Shown here: in pieces, positions 48,101 to 55,913 of the stretch
Position numbering within the stretch: the stretch's first letter is position 1
Layout of the letters: each line of letters begins with the position of its first letter
Origin: Bauldia sp963759235
Lineage (GTDB): Bacteria > Pseudomonadota > Alphaproteobacteria > Rhizobiales > Kaistiaceae
DNA length: 64,000 nucleotides
Reading direction: 5' to 3'
NCBI GenBank assembly: GCA_963759235.1
Contig: CAVWYO010000005.1
Coordinates: 682,001 to 746,000 of the forward strand
The notes under the pieces: model-generated
The model's database searches: none
Seen by the model: only the letters and a program-made list of their open reading frames with translations
What the model was told of the DNA's origin: nothing
Made by a program: the position numbers and the translations under genes

Positions 48101-48325
48101 CTTGCCTCCTCCCCCCCTCTCGTCGACGACGTCACCGGTGTGGTCGACGATGTAGGTGTCATTACCGGCGCCGCCCTTCATGCGATCGGCGCCCTTGCCG
48201 CCGATCAGCGTATCGTTGCCGCCGCGGCCTTTCAGGATGTCGTTCCCGCCCTTGCCGTCGATCGTGTCGTTACCGTTGGTGCCCGTGAGCTTGTTGTTCT
48301 TGCCGTTTCCCTTGATTTTGGCCAT
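45110..48325 (-). CDS. Large RTX calcium-binding protein (1071 aa)
   Basis: A giant repeat protein without a Sec signal, starting MAKIKGNGKNNKLTGTNGND. Residues about 10-240 are nonapeptide repeats. The central part has about six diverged units of 90-130 residues, each with a strand like GVIVNLSD, an acidic loop like DSFGDTDTLNNIE, and a short beta-roll block. The C-terminus returns to repeats (DDTLNGGDGDDTLIGNDGSD) and ends VVISELNEDAFLYA, unlike the shared DFLVI-type end of its neighbours. GGAG precedes the ATG. A secreted adhesin or matrix role is plausible. Confidence 0.85.
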   Translation of the reverse strand: MAKIKGNGKNNKLTGTNGNDTIDGKGGNDILKGRGGNDTLIGGKGADRMKGGAGNDTYIVDHTGDVVDERGGGGKDTVKASISFSLASAHVKGSVEKLTLTGPSDINGTGNGLDNVITGNNGKNVLDGGDGKDTLSGGGGADVLIGGAGKDILNGGSGNDTADYSDKTSRVEVTLNGGSFVNVKVGGSNEDKIKNIENVVGGSGDDLFHGDAKDNIFTGNDGYDEFTGGAGNDTFIGGSDDDEARYYDEGGGNAIIVNLSDSVQDGVASGRVKDTFGDIDTPVDVSNFSGTSGDDKFFSGPPGSGYQGFYGFDGDDEFTDGGNFAWVYYDGDSNKGGNEGVIVNLSDALISADIGAGLVNVAAHQAKDGFGDTDTLNDMHSIRGTIFDDHFVGSDGGDHFQPASGDDYVDGGDGEDEIDYGRDSDSGGGGGTYGVIVNLSDDALVGIDLGDDRGALNVDAHRGIDSAGDTDTLLNIERVTGTDLNDYIAGGDHEGAFYNYYAQSGDDTVIDGDGESFTGGGAGNDTVDGGNGYDNLGFFGTLNNQPGGIDVVLDGSGIPGGGTITGQIGEGAVNTTFQNLERIEGTEGDDTFSAGPGFVNTDDADSTFFGGSHGFSFVGQDGSDTFTDTSGIAGGVVMVNYDAEKFGRGFDGFWGDNPGEIGVAVNLSGDQQDAGALGVAAAGTALDTFADSDTINGVVAFRLTDAADYFWGSDAGNYVETRAGDDEVHGGAGDDEVQAGAGADTYDGGGGFNQLNYNTEWYHELADNNPAARNGVVVNLSDSDVTVGSTISAHTAVDSFGDTDQVSNFNWVILTYGDDVMIGGDEDNILVGLAGNDDLRGGGGDDTFIGFSGDDTMDGGDDTDVVSYRYEDGEQDNWGQFGGGSDPPVQLPDPLPDRHGAVVNLSAAQVTAVGFDVDGNAGDDVVEAGQAIDSWGGTDTLTNIENVEGTEFADFILGSAGANQLDGYLGDDTLNGGDGDDTLIGNDGSDTFVFAGASFGHDVVNDFEASLVGVTDMIRFVGVFTNFADMVAHADDDSGNGPTVITDDNGNTVTLNGVVISELNEDAFLYA

Positions 48326-48693
48326 GACACTCGCTCCGCTGTTCCGTTGACGGTGTTGCTACCGACAGCCAGTCTCGGCACTCAAGCGGGAGGCGTCATC
48401 CCTCATATGGGGTATATCCGGGATTGCAGATCGGCGGCCCATGTCCGCGGGCTGGGCGGAGCGGGAATGCCGGTTTCCTGCCGCTGGGCGGCAGGATAAA
48501 TCGGCGCGAAAGTCGAAGAATCCGGGAACTGGAGCAAGCCGGTCCCGCTAGCTGAGGGCCCGCGGGCCTGCCGTCAGGCCCGTAGGCGAGCCTGGATATC
48601 AGAGCATCGGCGGTTGGGTCTTCCTGCCGCTGGGCGCTCGCCGCGCAATCGCCCCCCATCGGCGGCTGGCACGGCGGGGGCCGCTGCTCGGTG
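48326..48693. other. Intergenic region between large RTX gene and tig
   Basis: 368 bases without a gene. It contains a 16-base direct repeat TTCCTGCCGCTGGGCG at 48475-48490 and 48621-48636. The first copy forms a perfect hairpin CCTGCCGC / GCGGCAGG (48477-48495). The promoter of the large RTX gene must lie here on the minus strand but was not pinned down; no canonical tig terminator was seen. Confidence 0.5.
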
Positions 48694-50052
48694 TTACGGC
48701 GTCGTCGCGGGCTCCTCGTCGTCCTCGCGCATCAGTTCCTCGCGCGAGACGGGTTTGTCGGTGACGTTGACGAGTTCGAGCAGGAAGTCGACGACCTTCT
48801 CCTCGAAGATCGGGGCGCGCAGGCCCGCCACCGCGTCGGGATTGGTGCGATAATACTCGACCAGTTCCTTCTCCCTGCCGGGGAATTGGCGGAGCTGCGC
48901 GGCGAGCGCCCGCTGCACCTCTTCCTCGCTGACCTCGATCTTGTTCTTCTCGCCGATTTCCGAGAGCACGAGACCAAGTCGCACTCGGCGCTCGGCGATC
49001 TTGCGATAGTCTTCCCGCGCAGCTTCCTCGCTCGTCCCTTCGTCCTCGAATGTCCGCCCAGACTGGCCGAGTTCGCCGGTCACCTGACGCCAGATGTTGT
49101 CGAATTCCTGCTCCACCATTCTCGGCGGCAGGTCGAAGGCGTGCGTCGCGTCTAGCTGATCCAAAATTTGCCGCTTCACCTTCTGCCGGATGGCCATGCC
49201 ATATTGGCTCTGGAGTTGCTGGCGGATCGCGTCGCGGAGCTGCTCGAGCAATTCCAGGCCGAGCCGGGTGGCCAGTTCGTCGTCGAGCTTGATCTCCTCC
49301 GGTGCCGCCACCTCCTTGACCGTCACTTCGAAGGTCGCCGTCTTGCCGGCGAGTTGTTTCGCTCCGTAATCCTCAGGGAAAGTCACCGTGACGGTCTTCG
49401 TTTCGCCCGCCGAAAGCCCTTCGAGTTGCTCGGCGAAGCCCGGAATGAACTGGCTGGTACCGAGTTGCACCGTCGCGTCGTCGGCGGAACCGCCGTCGAA
49501 AGCTTCGCCGTCGATCGTGCCGACATAGGAGATGGTCATCCGGTCGCCGGATTCCGCCTTGCCCTCCTTCGGCGAAAAGGTGCGGGTGTTCTCGGCCAGG
49601 CGATTGAGTTCGGTGTCGACTTCGGCGTCACTGACGTCGGCGACCGGCCGCTCAACCTTGATCGACTTGAAGTCGCCGAGCTTCACGATGGGCAGGACAT
49701 CGTAGCTCATCGTGTAGGTGAGGTCGGCCTTGCCCTGGAGCACCTGCTCCGACTCGCGCCCGTCCTCCGGCAGCTTGAAATCCGGCTGCTGGGCGGCGCG
49801 CTCCCCGCGTCCGGAGAGCGTATCGCGGGCAACCTCGGAGATGACGCTCTGGACGATCTCGGCCATCGCCGACTTGCCGAACAATCGACGCAGATGGCTG
49901 ACCGGCACCTTGCCCGGCCGAAAGCCCTTGATGCGCACCTCGCCTTGCAACTCGGCCAAGCGGCTGGTCAGGCGCCCGTCCAGTTCCGAGGCCGGAACCG
50001 TAATCTGGAATTCCCGTCTGAGCCCTTCGGCCAGTGTCTCAGTCACCTGCAT
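48694..50052 (-). CDS. tig: Trigger factor
   Basis: Ribosome-bound chaperone and prolyl isomerase, 452 residues. The ribosome-binding tail is KGFRPGKVPVSHLRRLFG, the FKBP domain covers GDRMTISYVGTIDGEAFDGG to FIPGFAEQLEGLSAGETKTV, and the C-terminal SurA-like arms follow. The acidic tail DDEEPATTP is typical. The start MQVTETLAEGLRREFQITV is standard. Confidence 0.96.
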   Translation of the reverse strand: MQVTETLAEGLRREFQITVPASELDGRLTSRLAELQGEVRIKGFRPGKVPVSHLRRLFGKSAMAEIVQSVISEVARDTLSGRGERAAQQPDFKLPEDGRESEQVLQGKADLTYTMSYDVLPIVKLGDFKSIKVERPVADVSDAEVDTELNRLAENTRTFSPKEGKAESGDRMTISYVGTIDGEAFDGGSADDATVQLGTSQFIPGFAEQLEGLSAGETKTVTVTFPEDYGAKQLAGKTATFEVTVKEVAAPEEIKLDDELATRLGLELLEQLRDAIRQQLQSQYGMAIRQKVKRQILDQLDATHAFDLPPRMVEQEFDNIWRQVTGELGQSGRTFEDEGTSEEAAREDYRKIAERRVRLGLVLSEIGEKNKIEVSEEEVQRALAAQLRQFPGREKELVEYYRTNPDAVAGLRAPIFEEKVVDFLLELVNVTDKPVSREELMREDDEEPATTP

Positions 50053-50169
50053 CGCGTCACGCTTTCAATCTTCCACTCGTTCAAACATGCCGGCCGCGGC
50101 GAAACCGCAATTGTTCATCAGGCCCGGTTCAATCCCGTTCACCCTGAACAATTCTCAGGCCGGAGGTGC

Positions 50170-50254
50170 TGGTGCGGGCGGAGGGACTCGAACCCCCACG
50201 ACTTTCGTCACGGGAACCTAAATCCCGCGCGTCTACCAGTTCCGCCACGCCCGC
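50170..50254 (-). tRNA. tRNA-Leu (TAG)
   Basis: An 85-base class II tRNA with a long variable arm. The acceptor GCGGGCG pairs with CGCCCGC, the anticodon stem CGGGA/TCCCG encloses TTTAGGT (anticodon TAG), the T-loop is TTCGAGT, and CCA is encoded at 50170-50172. Confidence 0.96.
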
Positions 50255-50353
50255 GGGCCCCGCGGCCCCGGCCGAGGCGCCGCCTCTATATCAACTGGCT
50301 TCTCCCCGATCAAAGGGAAAGCTGCGCTGCCGGACCTCATCTTTCTTCCGCCG

Positions 50354-51937
50354 CTATCCGTCAAGCAGGTCGGCAAGAACCAACGGCAGTGCCTCCGGGA
50401 TATCCTCGCTGATCAGCCCGCGCCCGACCCTCGCGGCTGCTGCTCCGTGCAGCCAGACCCCTGCCGCCGCCGCCTCGAAGCCCGACATGCCCTGAGCCAG
50501 GAGCCCGCCGACCATGCCGCCCAGAACGTCTCCGGCTCCCGCCGTGGCGAGATCGGGGGGTGCGTTGTCGGCAATGGCGGCGATGCCGTCCGGTGCAGCC
50601 ACCACCGTATCCGGCCCCTTGAGGACCACCACCGCGCCTGATCGCTCCGCCGCGCTGCGCGCCCGATCGAGTTTCGAGACCGTCTCGGCCAGATCGGGAA
50701 AGATCCGAGAGAACTCGCCTTCATGCGGCGTCAGCACGACCGGCGCCTGCCGCCCTTTGACGCGGGTGAACAAGTCCTGCGGGGCGGCGGCGAACGAGGT
50801 CAATCCGTCGGCGTCGACGACAACACCGGCATCGGACGCCAGAGCAGCCGACACCAGCGCGGCGCTGGCTTCCCCGACACCAAGGGCGGGGCCGACGACC
50901 ACCGCATTCTTCCGGCGATCGGTCAGGATCTCGGCAAGGCCTTCGGCCTCGTACATGCGGGTCAGCATGATTGCCGTGAGATGCGAGGCGTTGGCGACGA
51001 CCGCGTCGGGCGGCGAGGCGACCGTCACCAGCCCCGATCCGACGCGCAGCGCGCCGCGCGCGGCAAGCCGCGCCGCGCCGGTGCCGGTAAGCGGTCCGGA
51101 AACGACGAGCGTGTGACCGCGATCGTATTTGTGCCCGTCGATGCGCGGTCGCGGATAGTTTTCGAGCCACAGCGCCGGATTGTTGTGAAAGCTGGTCGGC
51201 CGGATCGCTTGCAGAATGGCCGGGTCGTGGCCGATGTCGCTGAGGGTGATCGGACCGGCGAGTAGCCGCCCCGGCAGGAGCAAATGGCCGGGCTTGCGCC
51301 GGAAGAAGGTGACCGTCTCTTTCGCCAGGATTGCGCGCCCGAGGATCGCGCCGGAAGAGCCGTCGACACCGCTCGGCAGGTCGACCGCAAGAATCGGCAC
51401 GCCGCTCTCGTTCGCCCCGTCGATCGCCGTCGCCGCCACGCCCTCGATCGGACGATCGAGCCCGGCGCCGAAAAGGGCGTCGATGATGAGTTGCATGCCA
51501 TCGGCGAAGTCACGCCTCGGGGCCTCGATCGGGCCTGTCCAGCCGCGAGCGGCGAGACTTGCGTCACCCTTCAATTTGTTGCGGTCGCCGACCAGGCTGA
51601 CCGAAACGCGATAGCCAGTCGCCGCAAGCAGGCGCGCCGCCACGAAACCATCGCCGCCATTGTTGCCGGGGCCGGCAAGAACCGCGATGCGTCCGCCGGA
51701 CGGTACCATCCTGCCCGCGACCGCGGCGACGGCCTCGCCGGCGCGCTCCATGAGGAGCGAGCTTCTGATCCCCAATCCGACGGCGCGGCGGTCGGCATCG
51801 GCCATCTCCTCGGGCGTGAGGAGCTCGATCGTCTCGCTCTCGATGCGCTGTGTCTCGTCTTCCGGGACATCGCCAAGCAGGGTCGCGAAACGTTCCGCCC
51901 AGTCTTTGCCGATCGATGAAGATTTAATCACTTGCAC
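50354..51937 (-). CDS. nnr: Bifunctional NAD(P)H-hydrate epimerase / ADP-dependent hydrate dehydratase
   Basis: Repairs hydrated NADH and NADPH. The N-terminal YjeF/NnrE half has VLAGPGNNGGDGFVAARLL and AVDLPSGVDGSSG; the C-terminal ribokinase-like NnrD half has VVGPALGVG, LTPHEGEFSR and the catalytic ATAGAGDVLGGMVGGLLAQG. The start is a GTG, either 51937 or 51931, the latter better spaced from AAGGAA. This leaves about 35 residues before the usual ELLTPEEMADADR start, so an internal start is possible. It lies divergently upstream of glnB, a common alphaproteobacterial arrangement. Confidence 0.93.
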   Translation of the reverse strand: MQVIKSSSIGKDWAERFATLLGDVPEDETQRIESETIELLTPEEMADADRRAVGLGIRSSLLMERAGEAVAAVAGRMVPSGGRIAVLAGPGNNGGDGFVAARLLAATGYRVSVSLVGDRNKLKGDASLAARGWTGPIEAPRRDFADGMQLIIDALFGAGLDRPIEGVAATAIDGANESGVPILAVDLPSGVDGSSGAILGRAILAKETVTFFRRKPGHLLLPGRLLAGPITLSDIGHDPAILQAIRPTSFHNNPALWLENYPRPRIDGHKYDRGHTLVVSGPLTGTGAARLAARGALRVGSGLVTVASPPDAVVANASHLTAIMLTRMYEAEGLAEILTDRRKNAVVVGPALGVGEASAALVSAALASDAGVVVDADGLTSFAAAPQDLFTRVKGRQAPVVLTPHEGEFSRIFPDLAETVSKLDRARSAAERSGAVVVLKGPDTVVAAPDGIAAIADNAPPDLATAGAGDVLGGMVGGLLAQGMSGFEAAAAGVWLHGAAAARVGRGLISEDIPEALPLVLADLLDG

Positions 51938-52033
51938 ATTCCTTAATCACGGATTGACTGTTCCGCTGCCGCCGAGCATGCTGCAAGCCATCGACTAGCC
52001 CAATTTCCCAGCGGCTTCCACCGCCCTACGGGG

Positions 52034-52049
52034 TGGCATGGAGTCTGCA
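52034..52049 (+). promoter_or_regulatory. Sigma-54-type promoter of glnBA
   Basis: TGGCATGGAGTCTGCA matches the sigma-54 consensus TGGCACGNNNNTTGCA at 10 of 12 defined positions, including the invariant GG and GC at correct spacing. It ends 60 bases before the glnB ATG. glnB-glnA operons are classically driven by NtrC and sigma-54 under nitrogen limitation, so site and context agree. Confidence 0.7.
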
Positions 52050-52109
52050 ATTCCGCCGCTGACCGGCCGGTGACTCCGGCCGCGGCGTATTTTCGGAGAT
52101 GCGAACTAG

Positions 52110-52448
52110 ATGAAGAAGATCGAGGCGATCATCAAACCGTTCAAGCTCGACGAGGTGAAGGAAGCGCTTCAGGAAGTCGGTCTGCAGGGCATCACCGTGA
52201 CTGAGGCGAAGGGCTTCGGCCGGCAAAAGGGGCACACCGAACTCTATCGGGGTGCGGAATATGTCGTCGATTTCTTGCCCAAGGTGAAGGTCGAGGTCGT
52301 CCTCGGCGACGATATGGTCGACCGGGCGGTCGAAGCGATCCGCAAGGCCGCCCAGACCGGCCGTATTGGCGACGGCAAGATCTTCGTATCCAGCGTCGAG
52401 GAGGCAGTCCGCATTCGTACAGGCGAAAGCGGGATGGATGCCATCTGA
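52110..52448 (+). CDS. glnB: Nitrogen regulatory protein P-II
   Basis: Trimeric nitrogen sensor of 112 residues. The T-loop carries the uridylylation site Tyr51 in TELYRGAEYVVDF, and the C-terminal signature TGRIGDGKIFVSSVEEAVRI is complete. It binds 2-oxoglutarate and ATP/ADP and controls glutamine synthetase adenylylation and NtrB. It is the first gene of glnBA, 110 bases before glnA. Confidence 0.97.
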   Translation: MKKIEAIIKPFKLDEVKEALQEVGLQGITVTEAKGFGRQKGHTELYRGAEYVVDFLPKVKVEVVLGDDMVDRAVEAIRKAAQTGRIGDGKIFVSSVEEAVRIRTGESGMDAI

Positions 52449-52558
52449 TCGCTCCGCCGCCACGCGTCATCGTACCCCGTCGACGTCGCTTCGCCGGCAC
52501 CGGCCGCCCGCCGTCGTCGGTGCGTAACCATTGAGGCAGGAAAGAAGGAACTCACCAC

Positions 52559-53968
52559 ATGCCAGGCGCCAAAGACGTCCTCAAAATGATCAAGGACAAC
52601 GACGTCAAATTTGTCGACATGCGCTTCACCGATCCGCGCGGAAAGTGGCAGCACGTCACTTTCGACATAGGCCTCATCGACGAGGACACGTTCACCGAAG
52701 GCGTAATGTTTGACGGCTCGTCGATCGCCGGCTGGAAGGTGATCAACGAATCCGACATGAAGCTGATGCCCGACCCGGTCACCGCGGCGATCGATCCGTT
52801 CTTCGCCCAGACGACCCTCAATATCGTCTGTGACGTCCTCGAGCCGCTGACCGACGAGCCCTACGAGCGCGACCCGCGGTCGATCGCAAAGAAGGCTGAG
52901 GCCTATCTCAAGCAGACCAAGATCGGCGACACGGTGGTCTTCGGTCCGGAAGCCGAGTTCTTCGTCTTCGACGACGTGAAGTTCGCGACCGAGCCCTACA
53001 ATACCGGCTTCAAGATCGACGACATCGAGCTGCCCATCAACAGCGACCGGGACTATGAGATGGGCAACCTCGGCCACCGCATGCGCATCAAGGGCGGCTA
53101 CTTCCCGGTGCCGCCGCAGGACACGATGCAGGACATGCGTTCCGAGATGCTGTCGACGATGGCGGCGATGGGCGTCAAGACCGAGAAGCACCACCACGAG
53201 GTCGGCGCGTCTCAGCACGAACTCGGCATGCGCTTCGACGACATGACGCTGATGGCCGACCGGTTGCAGATCTACAAATACTGCATCCACAACGTCGCCA
53301 ATGCCTATGGCAAGACGGCGACCTTCATGCCGAAGCCGATCTTTGGAGACAACGGTTCGGGCATGCACGTCCACCAGTCGATCTGGAAGGGCGGCAAGCC
53401 GCTGTTCGCCGGCAAGCTCTATTCCGACCTGTCGCAGGATTGCCTCTACTACATCGGCGGCATCATCAAGCACGCTCGCGCCATCAACGCGTTCAGTAAC
53501 CCGACGACCAACTCCTACAAGCGCCTGGTACCCGGCTACGAGGCGCCGGTGCTGCTCGCCTATTCGTCGCGCAACCGCTCGGCGTCCTGCCGTATTCCGG
53601 TGGCAAGCTCACCCAAGGCGAAGCGCGTCGAGGTTCGCTTTCCCGATCCGGCCGCCAATCCCTATCTCGCTTTCGCCGCCATGCTGATGGCCGGCCTCGA
53701 CGGCATCCAGAACAAGATCGATCCGGGCGATCCGGTCGATAAGAACCTCTACGACCTGCCCCCAAAGGAATTGAAGAAGATCCCGACGGTGTGCGGGTCG
53801 CTGCGCGAGGCCCTGGTCAACCTCGACAAGGATCGCAACTTCCTCAAGGCCGGCGGTGTGTTCACCGACGACGCGATCGATGCCTATATCGAGCTGAGAA
53901 TGGAGGAGGTCACCCGCTTCGAGCAGACCCCCCATCCGGTCGAGTTCGACATGTACTACTCGGTCTGA
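52559..53968 (+). CDS. glnA: Glutamine synthetase type I
   Basis: Dodecameric ATP-dependent ammonia-assimilating enzyme, 469 residues. The metal and substrate segments VMFDGSSIAGWKVINESDMK, VFGPEAEFFVFDDV, DNGSGMHVHQSIWKGGKPLF and the region around NRSASCRIP are intact. The adenylylation site is Tyr398 in NLYDLPPKE. AAAGAAGGA precedes the ATG. It follows glnB and ends in a strong terminator. Confidence 0.97.
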   Translation: MPGAKDVLKMIKDNDVKFVDMRFTDPRGKWQHVTFDIGLIDEDTFTEGVMFDGSSIAGWKVINESDMKLMPDPVTAAIDPFFAQTTLNIVCDVLEPLTDEPYERDPRSIAKKAEAYLKQTKIGDTVVFGPEAEFFVFDDVKFATEPYNTGFKIDDIELPINSDRDYEMGNLGHRMRIKGGYFPVPPQDTMQDMRSEMLSTMAAMGVKTEKHHHEVGASQHELGMRFDDMTLMADRLQIYKYCIHNVANAYGKTATFMPKPIFGDNGSGMHVHQSIWKGGKPLFAGKLYSDLSQDCLYYIGGIIKHARAINAFSNPTTNSYKRLVPGYEAPVLLAYSSRNRSASCRIPVASSPKAKRVEVRFPDPAANPYLAFAAMLMAGLDGIQNKIDPGDPVDKNLYDLPPKELKKIPTVCGSLREALVNLDKDRNFLKAGGVFTDDAIDAYIELRMEEVTRFEQTPHPVEFDMYYSV

Positions 53969-53993
53969 CCCGGCTCGGGCGCACACGAAAACG

Positions 53994-54019
53994 AAAAAAG
54001 GGCGCCCGGCGCCCTTTTT
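53994..54019 (+). terminator. Intrinsic terminator after glnA
   Basis: A-run, then the stem GGGCGC / GCGCCC around CCG, then TTTTT. The A-rich 5' side lets it work in both directions, also ending the minus-strand outer-membrane protein gene at 54073. Confidence 0.8.
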
Positions 54020-54072
54020 GGTTTGGCCGCGGCTTCTCCAGGCGCGATCGGACGGCGATCTCCCCGTTCCGA

Positions 54073-54837
54073 TCAGAACCGAACGAGCGGGGCGGCGGAG
54101 AACGGCTGATCCCAATCGAACTGCTGCAGGGTTCCGCGGGAGCGGCCGAACGAATATCGCCCACCGGCCATCAGCTGCCAGGCATCGTCGCCGTGATTGT
54201 AATTGTAGTAGGTCGCGTTGCCGAACAGCGACAGGTTGGTACGGGCGATCAGGTGTTCGACGCCGCCCGTGAAGGCCCAGGCGTCGCCACCGCCGTTGTA
54301 GTAGGTAACGATGCCGTCGAACTTGGTGTTCGGATTCAAGTACCAGCGAAACTCGCCGGCGAGTGTCCAGAAATCCGGATAGCCGTCCGCCCAGGTGTAG
54401 CTGGCATGACCGAGTAGCGTGGTCGTCGCCATGAAGAGCGCGGCCTCGCCGCCGGCAGTGAACCCGCTGCCGTTGGTGACACTTTCCCCGCCAACCAGGC
54501 CTCCGAAGGCGACTTGCGGGGTCTTGTAGTAGAAATGGCCGAAGCCGCTGAAGGCGTCGAAGCCGTGCTTCCTGAACGACGCCAGGCCGCCAAGCTCGAG
54601 CTCGGTGTTCCACAATTCGTTAATCGGCAGGTTGAGCCGGAAATCCGCCAGCCCCTGGCCCGTGCTCTTGCCGGGATTGGGATCGTACCAGCCGAGCGCC
54701 AGCGCCACGTCGCCGGTGACCATCGACCGGGTGCTGTAAAGCGGACTGCCGCTGGCAGGCGGCCCGTAGTAGCCGGCAAGCGCCGGTCCGGCTGCCAAGC
54801 CGGCGCAGATCGAAAGGGCAAGCCTCAAGCCGCGCAT
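54073..54837 (-). CDS. Exported outer-membrane beta-barrel-like protein, paralogue 1
   Basis: A 254-residue protein with a signal peptide (MRGLRLALSICAGLAAGPAL, cleavage near ALA). The mature part has short amphipathic strands rich in Gly, Tyr and Trp and ends in Phe (AAPLVRF), typical of a small barrel. SMVTGDVALALGWYD, NTKFDGIVTYYN and DAWQLMAGGRYSFGR match corresponding positions in the neighbour at 55016. AGGGG precedes the ATG at 54837. Function unknown; no pore-specific motif recognised. Confidence 0.72.
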   Translation of the reverse strand: MRGLRLALSICAGLAAGPALAGYYGPPASGSPLYSTRSMVTGDVALALGWYDPNPGKSTGQGLADFRLNLPINELWNTELELGGLASFRKHGFDAFSGFGHFYYKTPQVAFGGLVGGESVTNGSGFTAGGEAALFMATTTLLGHASYTWADGYPDFWTLAGEFRWYLNPNTKFDGIVTYYNGGGDAWAFTGGVEHLIARTNLSLFGNATYYNYNHGDDAWQLMAGGRYSFGRSRGTLQQFDWDQPFSAAPLVRF

Positions 54838-55015
54838 TTGACACCCCTGTCCCCGAACTGCCGCCTTGGGGCGGTCGTCTTGCAGTCCACTATAGCGAAT
54901 CCGGCGGGCCATGGCTGTTGCCTCGACGCAACAGCACGAGAATCACCGATCAGGTCTGACGGGCAGAGTTGGTGATGCGGGCCGTGCTGCGCTGACGCGG
55001 CCGCGACCAGGCAGG

Positions 55016-55789
55016 CTAATACATGATCGGCCGCGCCGCGGCGAACGGGACGTCGTGGTCGTGACCCTGGAGCGTCTGTCCGGGTCGGTCGAGCATGAGG
55101 CGACCACCGGCGAAGACCTCCCACCCGGTTCCCTGGTCGTTGGTGTAGTAGGTGCCCTCGCCGAACAGGCTGACCATGGTGCCGTCGAAACGGTGCTCGG
55201 CCCCTGCGGTCAGCTTCCAGGCCGCGTTGTACTCGTTGTAGCTGACGCTGCCCGTCAGCTTGGTATTCGGGTTCCAGTACCAGCGCGCCTCGCCGCTCGC
55301 CGACCAGAAATCCGGGACACCGTCGCTCGCCCAGTTGTAGGCCAAAAGGCCGACCAGGCTTGCGGTCGGCAGGAAGACGGCCGCTTCGGCGCCCACGCTC
55401 GTCACGGCGCTGCCGTCGAGGCTGGACTCGCCGAGGAGAAGGCCCGCCGCCGACCGCCGGTTCTTCCAGTAGGTGTGGCTGTAGACGCCATAGGTGTAAT
55501 AGGTGTTCTTGTCGAATCCGGTGAGGCCCGACAGTTCGACCTCCTCGTTCAAACCTGCACGGAACGGGATGTTGACGCGCCCGGTTCCCCAGATTTCGCC
55601 GGTGTCGAAGCCGTCGAAGGAGAAATAGCCGAGCGCCAGCGACGCATCGCCGGTCACCATCGACTGAGCGGCGTAGATCGGGCTGCCGCTCCGCGGCGGA
55701 GCGGCCGGATAGGCGGCGAGATCAGCGGCCGCCGCTGAGCCTGCCCCAAAGGCAATGCAAGCGCCGAGCGCAATTCCCGGATAGCGCAT
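55016..55789 (-). CDS. Exported outer-membrane beta-barrel-like protein, paralogue 2
   Basis: A 257-residue paralogue of the preceding protein, with a signal peptide cleaved near AAAA and common blocks SGSPIYAAQSMVTGDASLAL, PDFWSASGEARWYWNPNTKL and GWEVFAGGRLMLDRPGQTL. It ends in Tyr (RPIMY), a barrel-type C-terminus. AGGGGAG precedes the ATG. The 178-base gap between the two genes suggests separate transcription. Function unknown; tandem duplication is inferred from the shared blocks and spacing. Confidence 0.72.
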   Translation of the reverse strand: MRYPGIALGACIAFGAGSAAAADLAAYPAAPPRSGSPIYAAQSMVTGDASLALGYFSFDGFDTGEIWGTGRVNIPFRAGLNEEVELSGLTGFDKNTYYTYGVYSHTYWKNRRSAAGLLLGESSLDGSAVTSVGAEAAVFLPTASLVGLLAYNWASDGVPDFWSASGEARWYWNPNTKLTGSVSYNEYNAAWKLTAGAEHRFDGTMVSLFGEGTYYTNDQGTGWEVFAGGRLMLDRPGQTLQGHDHDVPFAAARPIMY

Positions 55790-55913
55790 GATGCTCCCCT
55801 CCCGCACTTGCCGCCTCGGCGGGTCGGTTGATTGTAGCCGAAAAGGGACCGAAGTGGCTGTTGCTTGGCAGCAACAGAGGCCGGCTCACCGACCGCAAAA
55901 TAGCGTTTCCTCG

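Noticed and set aside
33120..48330. CRISPR-like regular repeats
   Set aside because: The periodicity is 27 bases within coding frames and reflects RTX nonapeptides, not direct repeats with spacers.
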